In this document: positions 1 to 12,476 of the stretch, in pieces
Position numbering within the stretch: position 1 is the stretch's first letter
Layout: every line of letters starts with the position of its first letter
Assembly (NCBI GenBank): GCA_030248135.1
Contig: JASANC010000657.1
Coordinates: 1 to 64,000 of the forward strand
DNA: 64,000 nt
Direction: 5' to 3'
Source of the DNA: Theristus sp. LFF4_11
Lineage: Eukaryota; Nematoda; Chromadorea; Monhysterida; Xyalidae
Notes under the pieces: generated by a model
Database searches by the model: none
What the model saw: only the letters and a program-made list of their open reading frames with translations
Told to the model about the DNA's origin: nothing
Position numbers and translations under genes: made by a program

Positions 1-241
1 AGGGACGCGTCTTCCCTAGGCTTTTGTTATTGTTATTGTTATTCCGTAATAAAGTTTCTGTTCAAGTTTTGTATTCAAGTGGTTCAGGAGGGCACATCAC
101 TGATGAGGCCACCCCTCTTCGGCATATGATGTTGCCAAGGCCGAAATGCAGAGAACCATTCTACAATTTGATTGATTTCCATCAAAAATCAGCTGGAGGA
201 GTTTTTGTTTTAAAAAACGTGTGCGCAGCTTTTGAACGGAC

Positions 242-2637
242 CTGGAATTGGCAATCAATCGAACGGTGCCCGTGCAGATGCTGCCCTCGCGACCGAAGAT
301 CGGCTGGGTGCAGCAAGCAACGAACTTGATACCAATGGGTCAGTGGTTCACTCGGCGACGTCGACAACCACACGGTTTGACTGAAATTAGATGCGAATGT
401 ACAAAAGCGTTCACATCAAGACTCGGTCAATGGCTGTGTGGTTGGTGTTGGAGAGCTAAATGGCAATTAGCTGCAGATTGCAGAATGCAATGTGAACCGT
501 TGTAAAATGAAGTTAAGAATGGCGAAATCAATTCTGGTGCGCCTACGTTTTGCCAACGAACGCGACGTCAAACCAGAACGCCATTCCGTGGATGTGCGCG
601 GTGCTAAGCAGCGTGAACGACACTGGAATTTGAATATCGTACAAATCTGATTCGGAAGCCGTTGAAAAGTCCAGACTCCATTTGTGTGAAACTGCCATCA
701 AGATCGACTGGTGCCAGGTATCCTGAAAAAAAATGCTTTTTTCTTCTCGTAATGACACAGAACAATGCAATGCAGCAGTAGTCAAATTTCAAAAAAAAAA
801 TTAACCTTGATTGATAGCAAGCAGGAGATAATACAATATAAAAGAGTGGAGCATTCAACATACCACGACAGGCTGTTTGAAGTATTCCAAAAGAGCGTTT
901 TGACGCAGACTGTTCAGATTCAGTCCGTGGAAGGATTCTTGGCACCAAAAGTTCGACTTCATCACTTGCTCGTGGTACAGTTGATCGTCGCAAAACGGTG
1001 CCATGTGCAGGTCTGCGAGGCTCGGGAACATTTTGCCTGCAGAGAAGCAGAATGAGAAGTGACAATGACAGACACCTTGCAAATCGTGTGATAACATAAA
1101 TCACACAACCTGGGTGACTATCATATAAAACAACATTTTTGTTGATTTTCAAACCTCCGCGAAAGTAAAGAAGCTCAATATCTGCTAGTAGCATCCAGCA
1201 CCGAAATGTCTCCCCTCCTTTACTCACCGCCGGGTTTCAAGAATTTCTTCGCGTGCAAATACGTTTCGAGCATGCGTTCATTGAGCAGCATGTAGCCCAT
1301 CGGCTCTGAGATGATCACGTCCACTTTGGTGGCGATTTCGATTTCCTCTATTTTTCCCGCGATCACTTGTATCTCGTCGGCGGCGCTGTTTGCCGCTACT
1401 AATTGCTGCACATTTGTGTGAAAAAAATTGCCCTTTTTATTCGAACAAAGCTTCTTTCTGGTCGACTACATTGAGTTCACATGCGAGCAGTGCGGGAGTG
1501 CCTCCGTCGGAAACCATCGGAAATCCCGGAAAGGTTTCCCGCGGTATTCGCTTCATTGCAGTGCTGATTTCGCGGAGCTCCTCTCGCTCCAACTTGTGCC
1601 CAAAAAAAGAACAATTTCACAGCCGAAACCAGCAAAACACCGCCAACTTTACAATGCAGCGCCATCGAGCTGGCCTCCACTGCGTACACCAGTTTGGCGC
1701 CAGCCTGCAGCGCGAAAAACGATAGAATACCGGAACCGGCACCGACGTCGAGCACAATCTGAAACGAATCAACCAGACGTTTTCATGACGTTCAACAAGA
1801 ACACATAACAATCGCGCATAAAACGGTCGCAGAAACGCCACTTTATCTTTGAAGTCGCCAATGTTTGTGAGCATCGCGCGCTGGTACGTCGCGGTGCGCA
1901 CGTAGTCCTGCATCATGTTCTGCTGCTGCGACAAGTAGCCGTAAAACTGAGTACAACAAATGCAACTGGTGGTCATCTGTGTGCAGATTGAAACTGGACA
2001 TCGAGCAAAGAAAGAGTTGATGCCAATGCGTCACACCTGAAAGTACTGCACCGCCGAGGACTCGTCCGTTCGCAGATCAAACTTAGATTTTCTCTCGTTT
2101 TCAGACGACGGATTTGCATCGGTAGATTCGATCAACCTCAGCAGCTCGGTGCAATCTGCGATTGGATTAGTTCACTGGTGTTGGTTGATTGGAATAGTCG
2201 CAATGCGGCAATAATCATGTGTTCACATAACAGAGAAACCATTGCAATTGAAAAAATTCGGGAAAATTTGGTAGATCTGTCTTTTTGCAGAACCTGGCTG
2301 GAACTGCATACCTGAAGATGAGGCCATTTTCCACAGCGTTGCGTTTTCTTGGTTCGCACTCTTAACGGCGATCGTTTGCGAGGACAACCGGAACAGCTCG
2401 GCTTCTCGGAGGGATAATTTAACAATATCTCTTGTTTCACCTGTTCATACATGATTTTCAAATAACATGATGTAACGAATGTAAAAGTTGGCCGATCTCA
2501 TTTTTACCTGCGCCATTTTGTTGACGTACAGCGGCACATCCATTGCTGTCAATGACGACAGACACCGACTTTAGATCGTCGTTTTGTCCATCGAACTGCT
2601 GCACAGCAACGCCAGCAAACGTTTTTGCGGAAATCAT
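242..2637 (-). CDS. CARM1: CARM1/PRMT4 histone-arginine methyltransferase, 3' end beyond window
   Basis: Type I protein arginine methyltransferase that makes asymmetric dimethylarginine on histone H3 and coactivators in the nucleus. Nine minus-strand exons in phase: 2508-2637 (ATG at 2637), 2312-2440, 2037-2155, 1842-1946, 1648-1758, 1228-1405, 864-1036, 547-722, 242-380. Exons 1-2 fit the N-terminal PH-like part. Exon 4 has [18 protein letters not shown]. Exon 5 has SAM motif [14 protein letters not shown]. Exon 6 has the double-E loop [15 protein letters not shown]. Exon 9 has the THW loop [10 protein letters not shown]. These combinations are specific to CARM1 among PRMTs. In exon 9 the CARM1 match changes frame near 303-312: the THW part is in one frame, while the following strand ending GTVRLIAN is in the next, as if one base were extra. 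The remaining 3' exons were not found in 1-241. Confidence 0.93.
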
Positions 2638-3005
2638 TACTTATTCGTTGTTTCGTCTTCTTGCCCTTGCCTATGTGGTTCTTCTGATTCCCTGATTGAT
2701 TTGGCACACGCACATTTTTAATTAATGAAAAAACGCAAAATTGTACTTTCATCTGAAAATGCGTGTAAGACACTTTCCTCCACAGAAAATCACATCATGC
2801 TTTTTTGCCTGGAGTTTCGTGTGGACTTTGTTTTTGGCAGAATTTTTTTCACAATTTCTACTTTCAGGTCAAAGATCGACGAGCAAAGTCTAGATACGGA
2901 CAGAAGCTTCTGCAGACGCAGTTGGTTTCATGAGCTCGTTAATGGACTGAAAAGCAGTAAATTACTTTGTTTTTACACATCATTTTAGAGGGGGGGTGTC
3001 AGATG
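2638..3005. other. CARM1 upstream flank
   Basis: Non-coding sequence upstream of the CARM1 start codon and a likely home for its promoter. I see no clear TATA box or other motif. It ends with the first copy of an 8-bp duplication, GTCAGATG at 2998-3005, that borders the next element. Confidence 0.4.
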
Positions 3006-3798
3006 TAGAGTTGGTAAAAAACCGGTTTTTTATATTGCCAGGAAAAAAACCGGTTTCTTTTCCGTTTTAAAACCATAAAAAACCGAATGCTTCCCACCTC
3101 CTAAACTTTTCAGAACTTGGCATCTTGAACTCAAAATAGGAAATACATCAAAATTAGTGATTTTGAGCAGCGTAAAATGCTGTTTTCGGGCATACAACCG
3201 ACCCAATATGCTATTTTTGCCACCAAATGCTACCCAATTTTTTGTTTCAAATCAAATTAATTTCGCTTTTATTGGTTTCCAGGGCAGCACGTTCAATAAT
3301 TTGAAAACAAAGACTGGGCAGTGACCGTGTAGGTGTGGGGAGCGGGGATGGACGGTTGCAAGGAGACCGGATAGCTGACCCCGATTAGGGGGCGAGATTT
3401 GCAGAACTGCAAAGTGAAACCGGTGGCGGATTGCGTTTGAAAAATAACAGTTCATCAGTTACCCTTTGCAAATCGACAACATCGTCAGTCAGTCTGCATA
3501 TGCACTTGGTTTAGCACTCACCTTGTCTTCATCGTATTTCACTTGACCCTTGACACAAAAGCTTCACCAAAATGATGCTTCCCGGTTCAGTTTGACACAG
3601 TTAACTGCACCGTTTTTTCAAAAATATAATTTCACATTTTATCAATCATAATCAAACGAAGAGTTGTGATTTTTGACCACGAAGTTTGAAAATTTTTAAG
3701 GTAAAAAACCGGTTCTTTATTTTTTCAAGAAAAAAAACTGGAAAAAAACCGGTTTTAAAACGGAAAAGAAACCGGTTTTTTTTCCTGTGCCAACCCTA
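3006..3798. mobile_element. hT5 hAT-like non-autonomous element
   Basis: A 793-bp element flanked by an exact 8-bp TSD, GTCAGATG, at 2998-3005 and 3799-3806. It starts TAGAGTTGGTAAAAAACC and ends GTGCCAACCCTA, an imperfect inverted pair, with CCGGTTTTTT blocks repeated inside both ends. The 8-bp TSD and TAGAG start fit the hAT superfamily. No transposase reading frame is visible. This is the only copy in the window. Confidence 0.85.
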
Positions 3799-3843
3799 GT
3801 CAGATGCCTTCTCGGCAGTAGCGAAAGTGCGGGGGGTGGGGGG

Positions 3844-4719
3844 TAGGGTTAGGGGGAAAAAAAATCCGGATTTTTTTTTTAATTAAAAAAAAAATTTTTT
3901 TTAAATTTTTTTTACAAGTTAGGTTTGTTCGAAGCGTCTCGTCGAGCTGAGTTCATCTAGACTATTTTCAGAACGATCCGGAAAACTATAAGAGCGAAAA
4001 TCGTGTTTTATTGAAATTATGTCCATTTCATAGAGGGAAAGTTGCATTTTCAACAGTAAAACAGGACAATTTTCGACGTGTACTTGCATATTGAACCGTT
4101 CTTAGTTGTTCCTCTTTAGAAAATTACCAAAATTTGACTGTGTTCAAAAATTCCTGTTTGCTGTGGCTAAGTCGGCAACCCCTGTCGACCCGGTCGCCCC
4201 CCCCCCAAGACACTTACTTTCAGGTTCAACCAGCTATGCTATCTGCCACATGGCGAGAGCCCACTCTTCAAATCATCGTATCGAAAACACGTACCATGAT
4301 TTCGCGATCACGTTGCGGGCAACTGACAGACGCAAGTTTAACACGTTAGTTTAGCTCAGCACGCAAGTTTTAACATGTGGCCATGTTATCGGGTAAGGGC
4401 AGTCAATGCCGGAGGAAAATCTGATGGTCGCATACAACATTCGAACATTCGAACATTGAGGTGCATTCGAACCGCGCTGATGCGCTGAGTTCGAATATTG
4501 CACATTCAAAACCAAATAACGCTGTTTTGGCCTTTAAAATTGACAAAAACTTTCATGAAAATTATTCTCCAACGTCAATTTGGACCTACTTTTGTAGCAT
4601 GTGGATCCAGATCCAAAAACTCAGGCATTTTGAAGAAAAAAAAACTTTTAATAAATTTAAAAAAAATTAATCTTTTTTTAATTAAAAAAATCGGGGTTTT
4701 CACTTTTTTTCGAACCCTA
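3844..4719 (+). mobile_element. Chimeric hT1 copy, no TSD
   Basis: 3844-4397 matches the left half of the hT1 family (TAGGGTTAGGGG end, CCGGA subterminal block). At TTATCGGGTA near 4397 the similarity stops and unrelated sequence continues to a different terminus, TTCGAACCCTA, at 4719. The bases on either side do not form an 8-bp duplication. It may be a recombinant, or a subfamily sharing only its left half with hT1. Confidence 0.6.
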
Positions 4720-4767
4720 ATAGAATAGAATAGGACTTTATTATATGAAGAATTTCATAGTTGTTCT

Positions 4768-6363
4768 CAGTACCGTGGGCCCAAACCAATTTTCGAAGGG
4801 GGGGTATGGTGCCGTGGGGGTAGGGTTAGGGGAAAAAAATCCGGATTTTTTTTTAAATTAAAAAAATTAAAAAAAAAATTTTTTTTTACAAGTTAGGTTT
4901 GTTCGAAGCGTCTCGTCGAGCTGAGTTCATCTAGACTATTTTCAGAACGATCCGGAAAACTATAAGAGCGAAAATCGTGTTTTATTGAAATTATGGCCAT
5001 TTCATAGAGGGAAAGTTGCATTTTCAACAGTAAAACAGGACAATTTTCGACGTGTACTTGAATATTGAACCGTTCTTAGTTGTTCCTCTTTAGAAAATTA
5101 CCAAAATTTGACTGTGTTCAAAAATTCCTGTTTGCTGTAGCTAAGTCGGCAACCCCTGTCGACCCGGTCGCCCCCCCCCCCCCAGACACTTACTTTCAGG
5201 TTCAACCAGCTATGCTATCTGCCACATGGCGAGAGCCCACTCTTCAAATCATCGTATCGAAAACACGTATCATGATTTCGCGATCACGTTGCGGGCAACT
5301 GACAGACGCAAGTTTAACACGTTAGTTTAGCTCAGCACGCAAGTTTTAACATGTGGCCATGTTATCGGGTATCTGAAAAACGGTCGTGTGATGTGGTATT
5401 AACCAACATCTCCGCTCCAATTGTTTAACAATATATCGCACAACTCCATTGTAGACCTATAACATACGCCAATCAACAAAATATCATGTTCATCTCATGG
5501 CCTACCGACTGAAAAAACATGTTCTAAGTTGCAAGAAAACTATTTCTGAAACGATATTTCAATTCAGTTAAGTCATTTCAACGCTAAAAATTGACTCTAG
5601 AAGTCATCCAAATCGAAAAACATGGAGTACGTCGGTCAAAATGACCAAATAATGACATGTACCTAAGCACACAAAGAAGTTGGGAAGAAAATTTGGTTTG
5701 AACTTTCAAAAAATTATGCCATAAATCGAATTTTCAGAGCAAAGTAGAAGAAAAATTTTTCAAATTTTTTTTTTAAGTTTGAAAAAAAAATCCAAATTTT
5801 TTTTAAACGAAAAAAAAAATTAAAAAAATTTTTTTTTTCAAAGCCCCTAACCCTACGTGGGGGAGTGCCGACCAAAAAGTGAGGGGGGGTCCAACCTATG
5901 GTAACGTGGGACCCCCCCATGGGGGTCCCATGGGGGGGTGCATTTTTTCAAAATTTTCTGTGGGGGGGTCCACCCCCCCACCCCCCCATGATAATTTTTC
6001 GCTTAAATTTTGAAGGAAAAACGCTAAATTTTGCTGCAAAACCGTTGAAATTACAATGAAGATAGTCAAGTTATCATATATTCAGCTTATATTATGGACT
6101 TTATAGACAAAAAATCATGATTTTCGAAAAAAATTTTGGGGTGTACGAAAAATTTTGGGGGGGGTCTCCGCCAGACAAAATTTCATGGGGGGTGTGGGGG
6201 GGTGTCGGCCAAATTTTCGAGGGGGGGTCCGATGGGGGGGGGGGGGGTGCCCGGGTCGGGGGGGTGGCACGGTGCCCCCTCCACCCCCCCCCCACCCGAC
6301 GGGCGCGGGGGCACTGGGGGGGGGGGGGTGCCCCCCCCCCCCCCCCCCGCGCCCACGGTACTG
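4768..6363 (+). mobile_element. hT3 element in hT4, split by hT1
   Basis: Ends CAGTACCGTGGGC and GCCCACGGTACTG form a 13-bp perfect inverted pair. TSD GTTGTTCT at 4760-4767 and 6364-6371. The uninterrupted hT4 copies show this site empty. Without the hT1 insertion at 4821-5855 the element is about 550 bp, rich in runs of 7 or more G or C. Confidence 0.88.
4821..5855 (+). mobile_element. hT1 element, copy 1
   Basis: A 1035-bp element with inverted ends TAGGGTTAGGGG and CCCCTAACCCTA. TSD CGTGGGGG at 4813-4820 and 5856-5863, inside an hT3 copy. Subterminal parts are A/T homopolymers around a CCGGA block. A roughly 80-codon open frame occurs in all hT1 copies but is broken differently by the C run or by a stop, so I do not call it a gene. 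Confidence 0.9.
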
Positions 6364-6393
6364 GTTGTTCTAGGGGGGCCTGGGGGGCCGGCC

Positions 6394-7436
6394 TAGGGTT
6401 AGGGGGAAAAAAATTCGGATTTTTTTTTAAATTAAAAAAAAATTAAAAAAAAAATTTTTTTTACAAGTTAGGTTTGTTCGAAGCGTCTCGTCGAGCTGAG
6501 TTCATCTAGACTATTTTCAGAACGATCCGAAAAACTATAAGAGCGAAAATCGTGTTTTATTGAAATTATGTCCATTTCATAGAGGGAAAGTTGCATTTTC
6601 AACAGTAAAACAGGACAATTTTCGACGTGTACTTGAATATTGAACCGTTCTTAGTTGTTCCTCTTTAGAAAATTACCAAAATTTGACTGTGTTCAAAAAT
6701 TCCTGTTTGCTGTAGCTAAGTCGGCAACCCCTGTCGACCCGGTCGCCCCCCCCCCCCCCAAGACACTTACTTTCAGGTTCAACCAGCTATGCTATCTGCC
6801 ACATGGCGAGAGCCCACTCTTCAAATCATCGTATCGTAAACACGTACCATGATTTCGCGATCACGTTGCGGGCAACTGACAGACGCAAGTTTAACACGTT
6901 AGTTTAGCTCAGCACGCAAGTTTTAACATGTGGCCATGTTATCGGGTATCTGAAAAACGGTCGTGTGATGTGGTATTAACCAACATCCCCGCTCCAATTG
7001 TTTAACAATATATCGCACAACTCCATTGTAGACCTATAACGTACGCCAATCAACAAGATATCATGTTCATCTCATGGCCTACCGACCGACTGAAAAAACA
7101 TGTTCTAAGTTGCAAGAAAACGATTTCTGAAACGATATTTCAATTCAGTTAAGTCATTTCAACGCTAAAAATTGACTCTAGAAGTCATCCAAATCGAAAA
7201 ACATGGAGTACGTCGGTCAAAATGACCAAATAATGACATGTACCTAAGCACACAAAGAAGTTGGGAAGAAAATTTGGTTTGAACTTTCAAAAAATTATGC
7301 CATAAATCGAATTTTCAGAGCAAAGTAGAAGAAAAATTTTTCAAATTTTTTTTTAAGTTTGAAAAAAAAATCCAAATTTAAAAAAAAAACGAAAAAAAAA
7401 ATAAAAAAAATTTTTTTTTCAAAGCCCCTAACCCTA
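6394..7436 (+). mobile_element. hT1 element, copy 2
   Basis: A 1043-bp copy with ends TAGGGTTAGGGG and CCCCTAACCCTA. TSD GGCCGGCC at 6386-6393 and 7437-7444. The empty GGCCGGCC site is present in the other hT4 copies. Confidence 0.9.
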
Positions 7437-8485
7437 GGCCGGCCCCCCCAAAAAAATTTCGAATCTATCTCTATCAAACAGGTTTTTTCGGCCCAGCTAT
7501 TATCTACAGCCAGCTATCTATCTGAAAATTTTTGTCTTCGAAGACATAAAATAAGTCAATTTTTGACCAAAATTGATCATTTTTGCTCGTAATTCTTGAA
7601 AATTTCGCTAATTTTAGGTAAAATACGCGTTTATACTTGATTTTTAGTGTATTTTTAGCATTATTTTGCTGTTTTTATAGCTTTTTAGCGTTTTAGCTAT
7701 CTACCGTATTACCCCCAATAAACCCCCATGGGGGATTAATACGTCAGCGACTTTTAGGGGTGGGGGTTTATTGGTGGGGGGGGGATTATTGGTGGGGGGG
7801 GTTTATTTACAAAAAAATTCTAGGGGTGGGGGTTTGTTGAAAAATGGCAAAAATACATTGCATGGCAGGCAAGAAAGTCGCAGAAACTTCTACTCTACAT
7901 AGAAATTTCCTTTTATAACAGCCTTTTGTAATGAAATTACTATTAACTCACCCATTTGGGGGCCTTTGGTAGCACAATTTCATCATTTTCACTGCAACCA
8001 GCCACTGAATTCGCTGGGTATGTGTTTCAAACAGGTCTCCAATAATCCCCCATGGGGGATTATTTGTGGGGGGGATTGTTCGGAAACTGGTCGGGGGGGT
8101 TATTGGTGGGGGGGGGATCAGTACCGTGGGCCCAAATAAATTTTCGAAGGGGGGTATGGTGCCGACCAAAAAGTGAGGGGGGGGGGTCCAACCTATGGTA
8201 ACGTGGGACCCCCCCCCCCAGGGGGGTCCCATGGGGGGGTGCATTTTTTCAAAATTTTCTGTGGGGGGGTCCACCCCCCCCCCCCCCCGTACCCCCCCCA
8301 TGAAATTTTTTCGCTTAAATTTGAAAGGAAAAACGCTAAATTTTGCTGCAAAATCTTTGAAATTACAATGAAGATGGTCAAGTTATCATATATTCAGCTT
8401 ATATTATGGACTTTATAGACAAAAAATCATGATTTTCGAAAAAAAATTTAGGGTGTGCAGAAAATTTTGGGGGGGGGTCTCCGCC

Positions 8486-9205
8486 TAGGGTTGTTAAACA
8501 AAAATGAAATTTTTTTTTTAAAAGTGAATAAAAAAAAACAAAAATGCCGATTTTTTTTTTTTTAATTCGAAAAATTTTCCTCTAATATGCTCTGAAAACC
8601 TCAATTTTGGCAAAATTTTTCGAAAGTTCAACAAAAATTTTCTTTGATTATACCTCGTAAAACCTTTAGCAGTCGATTTTGGGCCGTTTTACCGACTGAT
8701 TTTAGGCTACGACAACATCTGCGATGAAGTTTTTGAGCGTCCCAAAGCTTGGCCTACCATTTCCGATGCAGATAAGGTGACGATTCGCCTCGCAGAGCGT
8801 CCGATTGTGCTCGCTGCTCCGTTTGCAAGCGCTACGTTGTCTGGTTGCTTGCTGCTTCGTGTCGTGTCGTCGCAACACCATCAGAAGAATTGATCGAATT
8901 TCAAGGCGGTATGTTTGTCTTCACTTTAGCATTAGTTTAGCTGGGGACAATTAGTGACGTTTTGGAGGTCAAAACACAAGAAGAGGCATGGTGACGGTTT
9001 GGAAAAGGGGTAATTGAGGTCACCAAAACAAAATCTGCAAAGTTCCGTCATATGGGAGTCATTCGGGAGGCGCTTGCATATCATATGTGGTTCTTCGGAT
9101 TCCCTGATTGATTCAGCACAACTTTGATTTTTGAAATTTTTTTTTAAAAAAAAATTAAAAAAAAAAAAACAAAAATGACGATTTTTGTTTTTTTTAACAA
9201 CCCTA
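8486..9205 (+). mobile_element. hT2 element, copy A
   Basis: A 720-bp element that starts TAGGGTTGTTAAACAAAAAT and ends TTTTTTAACAACCCTA. TSD TCTCCGCC at 8478-8485 and 9206-9213, inside hT3. The interior is unique-looking sequence with no long open frame. Confidence 0.9.
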
Positions 9206-9296
9206 TCTCCGCCAGACAAAATTTCATGGGGGGTGTGGGGCAGTACCGTGGGCCCAAAAAAATTTTCGAGGGGGGGGGGGTATGGTACCGTGGGGG

Positions 9297-11818
9297 AATC
9301 ATAGACAAAAGACCGCACGTACCAAAAGACCGCACGTGCCAAAAGACCGCAAGACCAAAATACCGCAGATTGGTGTGGAACCAAAATACCGCACGTTCCA
9401 AAAGACCGCACGAGCATTTAGCAAGTCGGTTCCGCTAATTCTATTTCGATTTTACAATTGCATCAAGCAACATTCGTATCATTTCTTGTGATAAATTGTG
9501 TTGTTTTCGTTTGTTCATTGTTCGAGTTCCACTTTTACGCAACAAAAATGTTTTTTCCTGGTTCACTGGATTTGGAACACGGCCAAATAGTGAAAATGAT
9601 TGTGGACACAGCCTTTAAAACTCACTTTTATTTCTTAATTTGTCATGGATTATCAAAGTTAGCTGGGGGAATCGTTAGCTGGGCGACTTTTTCTGTTGGC
9701 AGTCTGCGCGTTTCACCGTGTTTGTCTTGTGCACCGACCTGTCACGCGACTCTCCCGGCGCTGTGCTCAACCGATTTCAACGAACTATGGCTGAATCAAC
9801 TCAGTAGAACACTGGCAACACGATGATGTGTCGTTTGTGGTTGGTTCCGATCATTTTTTTGAAAACCAAGAAAATCCAAAATCACCATAAATTTGTGTTT
9901 TGTCGTTTTTCACACTTTTTTATTGCAAAACAACCGATGCTGAATAAAACAACAACCAACCAGAAACTGCATATAGTCGTGTTCCGAATGTTCTACTGAG
10001 ATGATTGAGCCGTCGATCGTCGAAATCGGCCAAGGAAATCGTGATCTGGACGACGTTTTCTGTTGACAATCTGAGCGTTTCACCGTGTGTGTCGCGCGCG
10101 TCGACCTGTCACGCAGCACTGCCGGCGCTGTGCTTGACCGATTTCGACGAACGACCGCTCAATCAATTCAGCAGAACACCGGCAACATGATGATGTGTCG
10201 TTTGTGGTTGGTTCCGATTATTTTTTTAAAAACCAAAAAAATCCAAAATCACCATAAATTTGTGTTTTGTCGTTTTTCACACTTTTTTTATTGCAAAACA
10301 ACCGATGCTGAATAAAACAACAACCAACCAGAAACTGCATATAGTCGTGTTCCGAATGTTCTACTGAGATTATTGAGCCGTCGATCGTCGAAATCGGCCA
10401 AAGAAATCGTGATCTGGACGACGTTTTCTGTTGACAATCTGAGCGTTTCACCGTGTGTGTCGCGCGCGCCGACCTGTCACGCAGCACTGCCGGCGCTGTG
10501 CTTGACCGATTTCGACGAATGACCGCTCAATCAATTCAGCAGAACACCGGCAACACGATGATGTGTCGTTTGTGGTTGGTTCCGATTATTTTTTTTAAAA
10601 CCAAAAAAATCCAAAATCACCATAAATTTGTGTTTTGTCGTTTTTCACACTCTTTTTATTGTAAAGCAACCGGTAGTGAATAAAACAACAACCAACCACA
10701 AACTACATATCAACGTGTTCCGGATGTTTTGCTGAGATGATTGAGCCGTCGATCGTCGAAATCGGCTCAGGAAATCGTGATCTGGACGACGTTTTCTATT
10801 GACAATCTGCGCGTTTCACCGTGTGTGTCGCGCGCGCCGACCTGTCACGCAGCACTGCCGGCGCTGTGCTTGACCGATTTCGACGAACGACCGCTCAATC
10901 AATTCAGCAGAACACCGGCAACATGATGATGTCTCGTTTGTGGTTGGTTCCGACTATTTTTTTTAAAAACCAAAAAAAAATCCAAAATCACCATAAATTT
11001 GTGTTTTGTCGTTTTTCACACTTTTTTTATTGCAAAACAACCGATGCTGAATAAAACAACAACCAACCAGAAACTGCATATAGTCGTGTTCCGAATGTTC
11101 TGCTGAGATGATTGAGCCGTCGATCGTCGAAATCGGCTCAGGAAATCGTGATCTGAACGACGTTTTCTGTTGACAATCTGCGCGTTTCACCGTGTGTGTC
11201 GCGCGCCCCGACCTGTCACGCAGCACTGCCGGCGCTGTGCTTGACCGATTTCGACGAACGACCGCTCAATCAATTCAGCAGAACACCGGCAACATGATGA
11301 TGTGTCGTTTGTGGTTGGTTCCAATTATTTTTTTAAAAACCAAAAAAAACCAAAATCACCATAAACCATAAATGCGCGCCAACTGATGTTGAATGGAACA
11401 AAAACCAACCATAAACGACACGTCATGTTCCGGGTGCTCTGCTGATTTGATTGAGCCATGGATTGCCAAAATCGGCCAAGGAAATCGTGATCTGGACGAC
11501 GTTATGTGTTCCCTTTTTGTGTTTCACGACATGTGTCTTGTGCGCTGATCTGTCACGCAACGCGATTCTGCCGGCGCTGTGCTCAACCGATTTCAAGGAT
11601 CGACAACTCAGTCAATGATTTTTGTAGAATAAAAAAAGGATAGGAAGACAAAATAAACATAAAATAACATATCATAATCACGTACGCAGTGAATGATTTT
11701 GGTGCGGTCTTTTGGCACGTGCGGTATTTTGGTTTGATAGCATCTGCGGTCTTTTGGTCACAAAAAAAATCTCAAATGTGCGGTCTTTTGGCACGTGCGG
11801 TCTTTTGTCCGCAAGCCC
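9297..11818. mobile_element. Satellite-bearing element with GACCGCACG ends
   Basis: A 2.5-kb insertion in hT3 with probable TSD CGTGGGGG at 9289-9296 and 11819-11826. Each end has a cluster of AAAGACCGCACGTGCC-type words, in inverted orientation on the right, resembling subterminal transposase-binding repeats. The outermost bases (AATCATAGAC and GCAAGCC) do not pair well, so the exact termini are less sure than for the other families. The middle is filled by a 368-bp tandem repeat. No transposase frame is seen. Confidence 0.65.
9645..11590 (+). repeat. 368-bp tandem satellite, about five units
   Basis: The landmark GATGATGTG recurs at 9822, 10189, 10557, 10925 and 11296, a period of 367-371 bp (the fourth copy reads GATGATGTC). 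The middle units are nearly identical; the first and last are diverged, as expected at array edges. The open frames repeated along the array come only from the repetition. Confidence 0.9.
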
Positions 11819-12476
11819 CGTGGGGGGGGGGGGGGGGTGCCGACCAAAAAGTGAGGGGGGGGGTCCAACCGAAGGTAACGTGGGACCCCCCCCCCAGGGG
11901 GGTCCCCGGGGGGGGGGTGCATTTTTTCAAAATTTTCTGTGGGGGGGGTCCACCCCCCCACCCCCCCATGAAATTTTTTCGCTTAAATTTTAAAGGAAAA
12001 ACGCTAAATTTAGCTGCAAAATCTTTGAAATTACAATGAAGATGGTCAAGTTATCATATATTCAGCTTATATTATAGACTTTATAGACAAAAAATCATGA
12101 TTTTCGAAAAAAAAATTAGGGTGTGCAGAAAATTTTGGGGGGGGGTCTCCGCCACAAAAATTTCATGGGGGGTGTGGGGGGGGTGTCGGCCAAATTTTCG
12201 AGGGGGGGGGTCCGATGGGGGGGGGGTGCCCGGTTTTAGGGGGGGTGGCACGGTGCCCCCCCCCCCCCCCCCCACCCGACGGTCTCAGGTGCTCTGGGGG
12301 GGTGTACCCCCCCCCCCCCCGCCCCCCGCCCACGGTACTGGTGTGGGGGGGGGGTGTCGGCCAAATTTTCGAGGGGGGGGTTCCGATGGGGGGGGGTGCC
12401 CGGTTTTAGGGGGGGTGGCACGGTGCCCCCCCCACCCGACGGTCTCTGGTGCTCTGGGGGGGTGTACCCCCCCACC

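Larger units (their letters stand above)
9241..12340 (+). mobile_element. hT3 element inserted in hT3
   Basis: Ends CAGTACCGTGGGC and CCCACGGTACTG. TSD GTGTGGGG at 9233-9240 and 12341-12348. It sits inside another hT3, so the family has inserted into itself. It is interrupted by the satellite-bearing element 9297-11818. Confidence 0.87.

Noticed and set aside
4106..4354. 82-codon frame starting [12 protein letters not shown], repeated at 5080, 6655 and on the minus strand at 28828
   Set aside because: It recurs only because hT1 recurs. The copies differ by frame-breaking changes in a C run and by a stop, so the frame is not under coding constraint.
6117..6446. Gly/Pro-rich frames over the G and C runs (also near 8000, 11800 and 12200)
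   Set aside because: They follow homopolymer runs in hT3/hT4/TA1 and change frame between copies; not genes.
10005..11226. Several similar 60-90 codon frames in the 368-bp satellite
   Set aside because: Tandem copies of one non-coding unit. Frames exist on both strands and lack conserved starts or ends.
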